Source: Pyronema omphalodes (lineage: Eukaryota; Ascomycota; Pezizomycetes; Pezizales; Pyronemataceae). From it: a stretch of 64,000 nucleotides of DNA. Below are positions 23,901 to 34,724 of the stretch, piece by piece. Where the stretch lies: contig JAJJXM010000094.1 of assembly GCA_024516155.1 (NCBI GenBank), forward strand, positions 62,001-126,000, given 5' to 3'. Both the position numbers and the translations under genes were made by a program. Below the pieces are notes generated by a model. The model searched no databases, was not told the DNA's origin, and saw nothing but the letters and a program-made list of their open reading frames with translations. Position 1 is the first letter of the stretch. Every line of letters begins with the position of its first letter.

Positions 23901-26900
23901 GAGATGAGATGAGATGGGACGGGAAGTTATTTTGGATGGGTTGTAGCATAGAGATTATAGGATCATGGGATCATACCGAGCCGAAGAATACTATTGTAAT
24001 CGAAAAAATGGTTAGATTATTGATTCTAGGGTTCAAAAGACAAGATAGGAAGGGATAGGGATAGAATGAGAAGTGATGAAGGGCAGAAACTGGAGGAGGA
24101 AAGAGGACATACCACTAACAAGCATCCAGAACACATTCGCAAAAGACATTCGATCCCTTGCGAGTAACGAGAAGGTTGTAAGGAATCCTAGTGATTGGTG
24201 TTAGTTACTAGATCTTCCTGCTTACCGCTTCCTGCTTCCTGCTTCCTGCTTCCTGCTTCCTAATATCCAAAGCTCCCAAAGCTCCCAGAGTCCATGACAC
24301 CCGGGACCAATCCCTCTCTCACTCTCCCCCTCAATCTCTCAATCACCAGCAATCACCAACCACAATCACCACCACCAACAAGAGAGTCAAGAAAATTTCC
24401 CAACACATACCGAAATAAAGAATCACAATCTACCCACGATAACAAATACCAATTATCGATAATATTAGCTTTTCACAACTTTCCACAACTTTCCAACGCA
24501 GCAGCAGATATCATCCGACTTGATGATATATTTCCAGCTGGTGAATTTTGTGACTTTTCTATAGGTGTATAGAGCACTACATACCAAAACTAAGAATTTC
24601 AAAAACTATTTCACCAGAGGAAAAAAAAAGTATATCAGCATCCAGTATCCATTTTCTAGCGGGGGGAAGAGGGAAGAGGTGCGAGATTAAGTTAATTAAA
24701 GATAGAAGAAACAAGAAACCTACTTCTTTCGACATTTGTTTCAAGCAAGGGATTAAGACACCTAATGACGGGGTATATTGTTAGTATCGATATACAATAA
24801 ATACAACGGATTCAGCTACATAGCTACCAATAGCACCTTACTACGTACCGAAAAATGGGATTAGGGAAAGTAGTGAGAAGATCCTGGAAAGTAGGAGGGG
24901 GGTTTGTTAGCTCTTGATGGGATTGGATGAATTGGATGGAATGGGCAAGGTTTATGATTTACCTGGGGACGAGAAGTAATGCTTCAAGTGAAAGAATGTC
25001 GAATGCTGTGTCGGTGATTCCTTCGTTGTCTTCGACTACTCCGATTATTCCTGGGTTTTGTTAGTGGGTGTTGGGTTTGTTTTTTGGGGGTTCTATGATG
25101 TGTAGCCCGGGTGATGCACACCCTATCTCCCCCTCACTCCCACCTCCGCCCATGTGCCTCTCAGCACCCCCCCCCCCTCCCCCTTCCCCAAGATGCAAGA
25201 AAAGACTTACTATATATCAAAAAGACAACCCCGACGGAAATCATCATCATATCCAACCAACTCCAAACATTATTAAAAAAGATACCACTATCTCTCATGG
25301 AGTTAACACTATCAACCCCAAACGCAGCAAACATAACAATCAGAGCAATTTCCGCCTTCGTAATCCTATCCGGATTTCTTTCCACCAGCACGGCAAAATA
25401 AAACACCAACAACGCCGCAAAAAAAATCGCCTCAAAAGTCTTCTGATACTTAGGCACTCTCAATCTACAAAACGGATCGGCGGTTCTCTGATTCCAGAAG
25501 TGAGGATTCTTAGTAGCCTCCACATCCAACGTTTTCCAAAAACTAATACTCCCATCCCAAATCCCCGTAATAATCCTCTGTACGGGACGATGAGAAATAA
25601 ATTTCTTCGCATCTGCAAGAACTGCGATTTCTAGGGTGTTCATTCCTTCATATTGTTTTTTCCGATTACTTTCGATATCGGAGCTTGAGCCGGTACCGTG
25701 ACGAGTACCGCTTAGGAGGAAGGTGGTTTCTGTGATGGGGGTTTCATTGCTGTTGCTGTTGTCTTCTAGAACCGGAAGTGGGTGGCAGAGATATTGTAAG
25801 GCTTCTTGTGCGCTCAAGTTGCTGGTTAGGTCGCAGGCTACCATTTCGCAGGCTAGGGCTCGGGTTGATCCGATGGCGTCGGTGCCCAGGCTGAAGGTAC
25901 TGCCTTCTTCGTCGTAGGAGGCGAATTCGGCTCGGCACCAGCTGGGAGAGGGGGTTTGTTAGTAGGGGGTTTTTGGTTTGGAGGTTGGGGGGTATTGTGT
26001 ATGAAATGGATTTTGAGATCTCTGGGGAGGTGGGAATAGATATGTGTTGCTGGATGAAGGGAATATCTTGGTGATATTATGAGAATCATCGGGAATCACC
26101 AGTAGTTACTACCACCAGTCACTCCCGAGATCCTGCAAAGTGCCGAGAAACACCGGGTAGGCATGGATGGATGTATGAACCAACTCTCCGGGACTGACGT
26201 AAAGGAAAGAGAGGGGAAGAAAAGGCAATAAAAACAGTCCCGGGCATTATCCAAAGAAATCAAACCAAAGTAAAAGATGAGGTAAGTACTACAATAACAA
26301 TTCAAAAAAAAAAAAAAAAAAAACAAGAACCTACAGCAAAGCAGCAATAGTACAAGGATTATGACCTATATCAAAGTATCAATCAGCCCACATACCCCAA
26401 TTTATTTCATATCATTTCATATATCCACAAAAACCACTTACATTTATCAGTTAAATAATTCGCCAAAGTCGTTACCGCAATCTTATGTGCCGTTGTCGAG
26501 GAATGCGCACCGTTATCTATGTTTTCAATAACTGCGCATGTTATGTTAGTCTTGGATCCTTTTGCTGCGACGTTGCGATGATGACACAAGAAGCTTGGCA
26601 GAGGTAGTGAGTGTAATAGTGCTTCGAAGCTGCTTCGACTGCTTCGTTCAGACGGACAGACAGCAAAAGGAAGCGACCTCTACGCCCAGTCCAAACCTCG
26701 AGTAGCTATCATCCTGTGACATAACGTAACGAACAAGCCGAACCAGCAGACCGACCGACCGCCGACCGCAGCAACCAGCTGCCAGCAACCAGCAACCAGC
26801 AGCAGCAGCAGCAGCTATCCCATAGACTACCCGCAGGCATCTACAGCACAGTAGACAGTAGACAATAGAGTAGACTCTAGCCCGGGCGTCATGTCTTGTC

Positions 26901-27189
26901 TTGTCTCATCATGTCATATCAAGTCATGTCATAACTAGTCCAGACCAGCAGCCAGCAGCCAGCTGCATCTCCGCCCAGGAGCCATTTCGGAGGGGAGGAA
27001 AAAAAGTTACGTACAATAAGTCTTAAGCGTTTCACACAGATCCGCAAAGCTCATATCATCTTCAATAACGACCGGTATGTTTTGTTGCTGTGGCTGTGGT
27101 TCATCCGAGGTGGTGGTTCCATAGTCTGGTCTTGGACTTCGGGTTGCTGGTGTTGCGGGTTGGGTTCGTGTTGATGTTGATGGTGGCAT
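20921..27189 (-). CDS. yvc1: Yvc1-like TRP cation channel, about 21 exons with micro-exons
   Basis: Exons in transcript order (plus coordinates): 27015-27189, 26442-26531, 26335-26365, 25211-25941, 24963-25050, 24849-24883, 24724-24761, 24585-24605, 24411-24429, 24113-24187, 23977-23990, 23837-23851, 23739-23753, 23601-23633, 23450-23521, 23134-23150, 22968-22985, 22745-22808, 22526-22592, 22270-22307, 20921-21889. They sum to 2625 nt (874 codons plus stop) with every junction in phase and GT-AG. Ends may be off by a base in places. Family landmarks: RADPFCRLRVPKYQ-like segment, TAFDILSLEALLLVPR, CLKQMSKE, GFLTTFSLLARD, pore VFFGSS..GF (about residues 435-444), NILLITSLISLLSNSL, EASSSSRL, then a C-terminal coiled coil (EELRRLRLEIEELHRKM). 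Fungal Yvc1 releases vacuolar Ca2+. The last exon encodes Asn/Gly, His-Gln and STQ repeats. Eleven exons are under 40 nt, which is extreme for this group. Confidence 0.85.
23047..23096. repeat. GAAGGT hexamer array in TRP gene intron 16
   Basis: About seven copies of AAGGTG/GAAGGT, ending in slightly changed units. On the transcript strand this is a CACCTT pyrimidine-rich run between two micro-exons of 17 and 18 nt. Confidence 0.8.
23215..23430. repeat. CCAGAAAR 8-bp minisatellite inside TRP gene intron 15
   Basis: About 25 head-to-tail copies of an 8-base unit, CCAGAAAG or CCAGAAAA, in irregular alternation, next to C15 at 23202-23216. On the coding strand of the TRP gene it reads as TTTCTGGC/TTTTCTGG, a pyrimidine-rich tract close to the 3' part of the 299-nt intron 15. 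Open frames across it encode only FWLSGF-type repeats and are not genes. Confidence 0.9.
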
Positions 27190-28618
27190 TGTTTATTACT
27201 CGCTCGTGTTGCTTGCTGCTTTATTCCTTCTCGTAATTGCTTGTTGCTGCTGCTTGTTGTTGATTTTAGTTACTGCTTCTTGTATTGATTTTAGTTGTCG
27301 CCCTCGGTATCAGAGTCCCTCGTCGACAGCGTACAGGCTTTCTTGCTCGCTCACTGAAGCCAGAGAAGCCAGAAGCCAGAAGGGTTCCAGATATTTTGTA
27401 TCGCTGTCTGTCTGTCTATCTGTCGAGTCGCAGACGATAGCAGCGACGGCATACATAACCAGGCCAGGCTTCTTCCCAGGACCCAGGGCCTACCTGCAAC
27501 CTGCACCATGTGCGCTGCCATCATCCTACACAGCATGCCTGCATGCCTGCAGCTTTGGTCTTGGGGGGGGGGGGGGGGGGGGGGGGGGTGGGTTGGATAA
27601 GAAGGTGGCCCCCTCCCTCCCAAGTCAGTAGGGTTTCAAGTGTTCAGTGGTTCACATCAACACCCAATTAACGAACAGAAAGCGGGGCGCCGTTGGATAG
27701 GCGATGATCGGGATGATCGGGGTTTAGGTCTAGCCTCCACCTCCACCTCCACCTCTACCTCCAGGCTCCACCGTCCACGACTCCACGACTCCATGGGTTT
27801 CCGGGATGGGACGGGAGCTCAGGAAAGAGGAAAGGAAGGGAAGGGAAGATACGCAAGACGCAAGACAAGATACGCACAGTCACCGCACAGGGCGGCCAAA
27901 AAAGATATCAGATCATACAGATAGAGACATTCATACATACAGATAGAGAAATTTACACATAGAGATAGAGAAATTTACACACACAGATAGAGATATATCA
28001 ACCTCCCTTTCTCTTTCTCTATCTCTATCCCGAAATGTCCCTGCGAACCTGCCACCTACGGACCCGCGGTGGCAGCATACATACACGGACGTCACGGGTG
28101 TCACGGGTTTCACGGGATACCCATACATACGCACTAATTACATGTAGTTATCCTGCCATGCCATGCCATGCCATGCCGTGTCATGAAGCTTGGTTATCGC
28201 GGGGTGTGGGGTGGGGTGGGGGAAGCTTGGTGGGTCAACTACCATGTGAACCATGCTCGATTCCAGAGAAGATATGACGAGGTATGTATGGTCACCCTAT
28301 TATGCATTTGGATTTCTCTTTAATTGCATCCAAGTTCCAACCACTGTTTGAACTTCGAATTTCGCACGCAGCATCAGCACCATAACCACAACTACTACAG
28401 CTACTATGTATAGCCAACTGGGTTTACTTTATTTAATTCTACGATTTCAACTCAGAGGATTTATTATCGATATCGACATTACAACTTATCGATCAGGCAT
28501 TACATACTATGTATTCATATTTTTTTGTATGTGTGTATGGACGCGCAACAATTTTGAAACTACGTGGTATTAAGAAAAAAAAAATAAATCCCATATATAA
28601 AGCCTTCAGGGACCAATT
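27190..28618. other. Spacer: TRP gene promoter and simple repeats
   Basis: No gene seen. The first part is the probable promoter and 5' UTR of the TRP channel gene, with TTGCTGCTGCTTG-like repeats. G26 lies at 27563-27588, CTCCACCTC repeats near 27735-27765, ATAGAGA repeats at about 27915-28030, CATGC repeats at 28152-28176, and GTGGGG repeats near 28205. The stretch next to 28619 is the 3' UTR of the U2 A' gene. Confidence 0.5.
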
Positions 28619-29704
28619 TTATTCCTCCATAGCATCAGCGGAAGGACCCTCCCGTAGCTGGCGTTCAAGACTTGCAATCTCAGAGAAGCTCTTTGCAGAT
28701 CTGATTTTCTCCTCGATTATCCGTTTTTCGTCTTCAGTCAACCTGACTGCGTATTCTTTCTTTCCACCGACTGTTGATTCGCCAAGGTCGAAGGTTGTAG
28801 ATTTGATACCCATGATCTATAATATAAATTCTCGTTAGCATCCTGACGAAAAAAAAACCGTCGGTAGCAAACAAGGAATATCATATCATATCATATCATA
28901 TCATATCATACCTTTGAAGCCAAATCCGTGGGCTCAGTCTCAGTTCCAAATAACTCTTTCGCCTTCTTTCTTTCCGCATCCTTCACCTTTTGATAATCCA
29001 AAAACCTAACCGAAGGACATTTCCAGATAGTCCAAAGTCTATAATTCTACACCATTCCCGAGCCATTAGCCTCAACCTCATTCTCCGCCTTTCAACTCCA
29101 CGGGGCCCTTATGTTCTGGAGCACTCACATCTTTTCTAGCAACCGGGTTTTCTAGTAGCGACAAATGCGTAAGTCTTTTAAACCTTCCCAGCGGTTCGAG
29201 ATCCGCCAACTCGGTCATGTTATTTGCGGTTAGGATAAGCGTGGTGAGGTTTGGGATGGAGTTGGCGAGAGTAGGTTGGATGACTGAGATACGGTTACGC
29301 GCGAGGAGGAGGGTACTGAGACGCTCTGACAAGGGGAAGTTTCCGAGTTGTTGGATATCATTATCGGTGAAGTCGATAGCATCTTGTGGCTATTAGTAGC
29401 AAGCGGTCTGTCAGTAACGGCGTAACTCACGCGACCGCAGTAGACAGATAGATAGAAAGAAGGGAAAAAAAAAAGGCGATCAAAAAGTAACAAAAGGATC
29501 AAATAGGAACTCACTCCAGCAACACCCAAGTTCTCAATAGCAGGAATCTTGTGGCCTTTATATTTCTTATATGTTCAATACAGCTCATAGATCAAAAGTG
29601 TAGTACCTGTATCATTTTCACGCACCTCTAAGATCCAGCTCTCTATCATTAATTGGGTTCAGGAAGCTCGGCGCTTGCTGAAGAAGTTCGGTCGTAAGTC
29701 TCAT
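28619..29704 (-). CDS. lea1: U2 snRNP A' protein (Lea1 family)
   Basis: Five exons on the minus strand: 29626-29704, 29515-29555, 29129-29389, 28912-29046 and 28619-28816; 237 residues, all junctions in phase. The product starts MRLTTELLQQAPSFLNPIND and continues RELDLRG-KIPAIENLG, the classic leucine-rich-repeat start of U2 A'. LRRs follow (DNDIQQLGNFP, LSTLLLARNRIS, LTTLILTANNMTEL), then the capping motif LSLLENPV..DNYRLW, SVRFLDYQKVKDAER and a charged C-terminal helix. U2 A' binds U2 B'' on stem-loop IV of U2 snRNA and is part of the branch-site recognition particle. Intron 4 contains a CATAT repeat run (28880-28910) directly at the 5' splice site, so the donor GTATGA is itself part of a pentamer array. 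Confidence 0.95.
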
Positions 29705-30449
29705 GATGGCCGTGGATTTGCTTCCGGGAATGCGCTGCGTTGGATTTGTCGCGGAATTGGGACGGCTAACACGACGGCGGAGACGTGATTAGGTTCGTGA
29801 CAGTTCGTTCGTGAGGAACTCTGAATCGTGGTTGTTAGGTTAGGCGCGAACAAGCACGTCGTGACTTGGCATGTCGTGTTTGGGGCTTGGGTGAAAAAGC
29901 GAGCAGGGTTCATCCGAGTTTGAAGCTCGCAGCAAAGCCAGCAAGGCCCGCAACGCCCACAAGGCCCGCGAGCGATTGAGAAACGGTACTGCAGCCAGCA
30001 TCAACCAAATTATTTCAGTCAAATTAAAACAACGTGGTCTTTGCAGGGAGTTATTATTAATTTGTGTACGTTGAATATAAATCATGGCCTCAATCACCAG
30101 TTTATGTACACCTACAGCTGGTTTATAGCTTGTAATTGAACTCTTTCGACCTTCTTCAAACCCAGCTCTAAAACGACAGTAAAATCTATCATCATTCCCT
30201 TTCGTCTTTTTGGAAATCTTTATTTTATTCCTTATTCCAGTACTTTAAAAAATAGCATCCCTATGTATGCAGCGTTCATAAAGCGAAGCACCTTTAGCTG
30301 CAACTCCAAACCAGACGCGGCAAGCACGTGAGCCTCAAAGCATCTCCCCGCAACGCGTCGCGTCCCCAAGATGATTCACACCACATCTTCCAATACTGAC
30401 CATCATAGCTTTATTTTTTAAACTCAGATATAACCCCATCGAAGAAACT
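29705..30449. other. Spacer between U2 A' and elongin C genes
   Basis: No gene supported. It holds the U2 A' promoter side and the 3' UTR of the elongin C gene. A run of GCAAGGCCCGCAA-like repeats lies at about 29930-29970. Open frames on the minus strand here have no recognisable family. Confidence 0.45.
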
Positions 30450-30925
30450 CTAGCAGTCCAAAAAGTCGGCTACACAAAGTAACTCCAAAGCCAACTCTGG
30501 GGTGATGAAATCGGGATCGGGACAGTATTCTTGTCCTTTGTACTTTTCGTAATAGTAGAAATATTGACAGACCTTTTCGAGGACTGGGGCACTATTGTAT
30601 AGTTATCTGTGTTAGTGGTTTGAAGAAAGTAAAGCGAAGCATAGTAGCAAAGAAAAGAGAAGGAGGGGGGAAAACCAACGTAATATTCTTAAACACAATC
30701 CTATTCTCAACCGCCTCAACGAACGCATCTAATAACCACATTAGCATCCTATCTATACCCTCCATGCCCCAACCTAGTTTCCAAGCACAAAACGTATGGT
30801 ACCATACTTTTCTTATCCAGCATACTCCGAATCGCAGGCGATTTCGAAGCTGCAGATTTCCGAACAATGAACTGGAACCCGTCACCTGATTCCAAGATCA
30901 CCGAGGTTTGATCTTCTGCCGACAT
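30450..30925 (-). CDS. elc1: Elongin C
   Basis: Three exons on the minus strand: 30808-30925, 30680-30728 (49 nt) and 30450-30591; 102 residues, all junctions in phase. The sequence starts MSAEDQTSVILESGDGFQF and ends VLEKVCQYFYYYEKYKGQEY...ITPELALELLCVADFLDC, the standard elongin C end; length is normal for the family. Elongin C has the Skp1/BTB fold and links substrate receptors to cullins; in yeast Elc1 works with Ela1 and Cul3 to ubiquitinate stalled RNA polymerase II, and with Rad7. The donor of intron 2 is GTTGGT, slightly unusual. The gene is on the same strand as the U2 A' gene, about 750 nt upstream of it. Confidence 0.95.
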
Positions 30926-31769
30926 CTTTTCTGTATTTCCGCGTGGTGCTTTATATTTCTGTGGTGTTGTGCGGTGTGGTTTGCTGTTGTTTGCTGTGGT
31001 GCGGTGATAGTTATCGTTGGTGGTGGTTGTCGTTGTAGTGAAAGTTTCGTACCTATCGTTAAGACCCCGGAGCTGAGCTTGTTAAGTAAAGTAAGTCAGG
31101 ATGACGAGCGAGAGCAAGTAGCGACAGCTAGAAGCTTGAGCTGTGGCAAGGTATAAGTCACGTGCAAGTTCTGTGGACATGGAATATCACTCATAGCTGC
31201 TAGGAAGATTTGAAAAGCACCAAGGGCTCTCCATATAACGGAATAAATGGGTTCCAAGGGATGGGCTCCAGGGGAAGTTATTAAATGCTATGGCCGATAA
31301 ATATCATGCTTGGATTTATTGGTTTGGGGATGCTTTAGTTGTTTTGATGGAATGTTTGGTGGGGATTAAGGGTGGTGTGCATGGGGCGTCACTCGAGGGA
31401 GAGGTAGCAGGTGAGCTCGGACTTCATAGGAATTGATGGATCTTATTGGTTTGCTCAATTTACCCCAGATCCTAAAATGGACATGTCTGTAAATTTAGTA
31501 TGGGATGGATCATACAAGCAGCATAGTGTTTCAAGAGTTTCGAAAAAAAGATGCAATTTGGATGATTAAGCTACAAAAAGTCATAACCTAATTATTCCCA
31601 TAGGACTAAAGAGCAGTTTGTAAGCAGAAAGATATGAATGAGACAATACCTTTGCTTGGCATTACTCATTGACATCTCTGGGAAACGAAATGCAAAACCA
31701 TTGAAATCGAAGAGAAAAAAACAGAACATCTATTTACTACTAGGTATGTATATATACAACTAACTTTAT
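30926..31769. other. Spacer between elongin C and She9 genes
   Basis: No gene seen. It contains the elongin C promoter (GTGGTG-rich near 30960-31030) and the downstream region of the She9 gene. An open frame at 30908-31156 is compositional. Confidence 0.45.
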
Positions 31770-33273
31770 CTATCTATTTGCAATAATGAATCCCAATCCC
31801 GTAATCGCGGCACCCGCAACCATACTGGTTGCAGCTGTTATCGTGATTTCCCTCTGTGTAGTCACGACCTCCTTTTCGCTCACCAACTCCTCAGCAGCGC
31901 GCTTGATCTGGTGGTACGCATACTGTGCTTGATCGAGTGCCTTCTCCTCCCATCCCACTGGCTCCGGCCTTGTTACTATCACGGGAGTCTCTACTACTGG
32001 CTCCTCAATAACCTGTACAGGCTCTACCTCCGCAACGACCTCCTCCTTTGCTGCCGCCTCTTCCTCTGCCACTACGGCCTCTACGGCCGCAGCAGCCGCG
32101 GTCTCTAGTATCAGCTTCTCATTCTCCTCTTTAATAACCTCCCTGACCTTTTCTTCAAAGCCTCCCACAAGGCGCTTCCTCTTCCAAGGTTCCAATCCTA
32201 GCTGTACCACCACAAACAACAAAACGTTAAATCCCATCAATCCCCAAGTACCCCATGTCGACGCCCGACGGATCTTGTCACTCCAAATCTGTTCCTCGTG
32301 GTACCTCGCCAAGATGCTACGGGCAAGTTGAGCCTGAGCTTCATCTGCGGCACTCTCAGATTTTGATAACCGCTCCTGCGCAGCAAGCTCTTCTTGTTCG
32401 TTGGTATGGTCGCTACGGTAAAGCTGGGTGAAACGTTCGAGATCTGTGGATGACCACGCGTGCTTGCGTTGTAGAAGCTCATTTACTTCGCGTTGAGAGG
32501 CTGAGCGACGGTTGATAGCAGCGGTGTAGTCTTCTTTTGCTTGACGAACGGCGGCACGGGAGGCACGGACGTGTGCTTCTATAGGTGGGTTAGCCTCTAC
32601 TGCTACTGTGGCTTGCTGCAGAGGACGAATAGCAGAGGGAAACAATAACAAGGGAGAAAGCCGTACCCTGAGCTGAAATTGCCCGTTTTAATGCTTCAAT
32701 CTCGGTATAGCCAGTCAGGTCGTTTAACTTCTGTCCGGCGGTGAAGACAGCGGTTTGAAGGTCATCCATGGCCTTAGAAAAGCGTTTGGAGTATTCTGAT
32801 CGCCGCCGTTCTAACTCGGAAGGGAGGTTCTTGCGGAAATCAGCGATCTGATCTGCGGGTGTGGGTTTCGAATCCGCCGTCGGCTTGAAGTCGGCAGCGG
32901 GCTTCTCTGCTGCTTCGGGGGCATTTTGAGAGGCATTGGGCTCAAAGTCAAGGGGCTTCTCTGCGGGCTTATCGCTAAATAAGTTATTAGGAGAGGGCTT
33001 CTTGTCTTCGGTTGAGTAGAACCGGGCTGTGGGCGGGAATTGACATCTGATGCACGCTGGTGTTGACTGCCGGGGGAGTTTCGAGAGCTGCCGGAAATGA
33101 AGCTGGGAATATGTCGACGCCGCGAACTTTGCGGTAGGCTGTACAGTGAAAGTTCGTACTAAAGGTCTCATCTCGGCGTCGGGGAGGGAGACACCGATGC
33201 CGGATTGAGGGGAGAGGTGAGGTGGGAGCTGGATGACGGAGGTGCGGCTCTGGTTGGGACGAGTAGTTAACAC
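31770..33273 (-). CDS. she9: She9/Mdm33 mitochondrial inner-membrane protein
   Basis: Two exons on the minus strand: 32667-33273 and 31770-32578, with an 88-nt intron (GTACGG donor, TAG acceptor, phase 1); 471 residues. The start is an Arg/Ser-rich mitochondrial targeting region; a second ATG at 33171 ([16 protein letters not shown]) looks like a better presequence and may be the true start. The She9 domain follows: [30 protein letters not shown], long coiled coils, [20 protein letters not shown] and the membrane segment [20 protein letters not shown], then an Ala/Glu-rich stretch and a C-terminal second hydrophobic segment. Yeast Mdm33 acts in inner-membrane fission and mitochondrial shape. 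It is transcribed divergently from the HAD gene. Confidence 0.93.
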
Positions 33274-33727
33274 GGCTCAGGCGGAACTACCAACACATCG
33301 GCGTGCATAGCGTAGCTGCGGGGAGACGAGTGATGAGGTCGGTAGAGAGTTTAACAAAATATATAAACCATAACACCTTAAATGCTTTTCAGTTTTGTAC
33401 AATTAGCTTAAGCTACACTAAGAAAATTGAAGGGAAATCGAGGGCGTTTCATATACCCCACCTTGTATGTCGTGGTAGCTGGAAACCTCCGAATGTGGAA
33501 GAAACCCCACGCAAAAGATCTACAACACATTCTCGGCGTCAAGAAATTGTAGATAGCCAAATATACCCGTGTTTGAAATTCGTAATCCGTCGGGACCCTT
33601 AGTCTAGTTCAAGATCTTACATATAAACTCATGGTCCACTCTTCGTCTTCAAGTCCCTGACCAATCCGCTAGAAGTCGCGACATCAGAGCTGCAACCCTA
33701 GCTCCTTTATACAACTACCCCGCCAAA
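33274..33727. promoter_or_regulatory. Shared divergent promoter, She9 / HAD phosphatase
   Basis: 454 bases between two divergent starts, so both genes' promoters must lie here. A plus-strand open frame of 99 codons (33303-33602) has no family features. No specific regulator site is recognised. Confidence 0.5.
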
Positions 33728-34724
33728 ATGACTACCATTTACGACCCCGCCCACACTCTCGACAAGACACACCCTGAGCTTCTCCAGAAGAAGTTCATTG
33801 TCTTTACCGACTTCGATGTAACTCCTCAATTCGTTTCAGACTCCTCTCAAAATAATAACCTCTCCGAGTAGGGAACTATTACGCGCACCGACAGTAAGCC
33901 GAACCAACGCGCCCGCAATTGAATACCTCGAAGCTGACGATCTCTCCCAGGCAATGACTATCTAACTGACAACTATGGAATGGGTTTCGCAGCCCGCCGT
34001 AAGCTCGCCGATAAAATCCTAGCAGAGGAATTGACCTTCCGGTGTGCTTTCCTGTCCCATCACCTCCAGAGTCCCTTTACTGACCCCTTCCAGTGATGGC
34101 TTCAAGCAGATGCTCGACTCAGTGGCCGTCAATAAGACCTTTGACGAGTGCCGTCAGATCGTTGTCGACAAGATCGAGCTCGACCCTGGTTTCAAGGTTT
34201 TCCTCGAATACTGTTTATCCCAGGACATTCCCGTCATTGTATTGTCAGGAGGAATGGAGCCTTTGATCAGCGCTCTTCTTCAGAACTTGGTTGGACCCAA
34301 TGAAATTCCCATTGTCTCCAACGGTGTTGGAAAAACTCCTCAGGGAACTTGGGAGATTACCTACCATGACGACAGTGGTTTTGGTCATGATAAGAGTCTC
34401 GCTATTAAGCCTTTCACCGAGGCTCGTAAGAACCTCCCTGAGGGTGAGAGACCAACTTACTTTTACTGTGGTGATGGTGTCTCGGATTTGTCAGCGGCAA
34501 AGGAGACGGATTTGTTGTTTGCGAAGGAGGGTCATGGTAAGTTCTTGCAAGGAGAAGTAAAGTAAGAGGAAGCGAGAGCTAATACAGGATTTATAGACTT
34601 GATCAACTACTGCAAGTCTTCGGGAATGCCTTACCGTGTCTTTAAGGATTTCTCCACCATTCTTGCTGATGTTAAGGATGTTGTTGAGGGTCGTAAGACT
34701 GCTGCTGAGATTGCTGAGAACTAA
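33728..34724 (+). CDS. HAD-superfamily phosphatase (MtnX/Pho-like)
   Basis: Five exons: 33728-33817, 33872-33893, 33951-34041, 34094-34536 and 34597-34724; 257 residues, all junctions in phase. HAD motif I is FTDFDGTIT, and intron 1 cuts exactly between the second Asp and Gly (FTDFD/GTIT); exon 2 is only 22 nt. Motif II is VIVLSGG and motif IV is YFYCGDGVSDLSAAKETD. Relatives are annotated as phosphoserine-like phosphatases or 2,3-diketo-5-methylthio-1-phosphopentane phosphatases (yeast YNL010W-like); the substrate cannot be read from sequence. A longer frame reading through the last donor to 34565 is an unspliced artefact, because exon 5 supplies the conserved C-terminal helix region. Confidence 0.88.
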
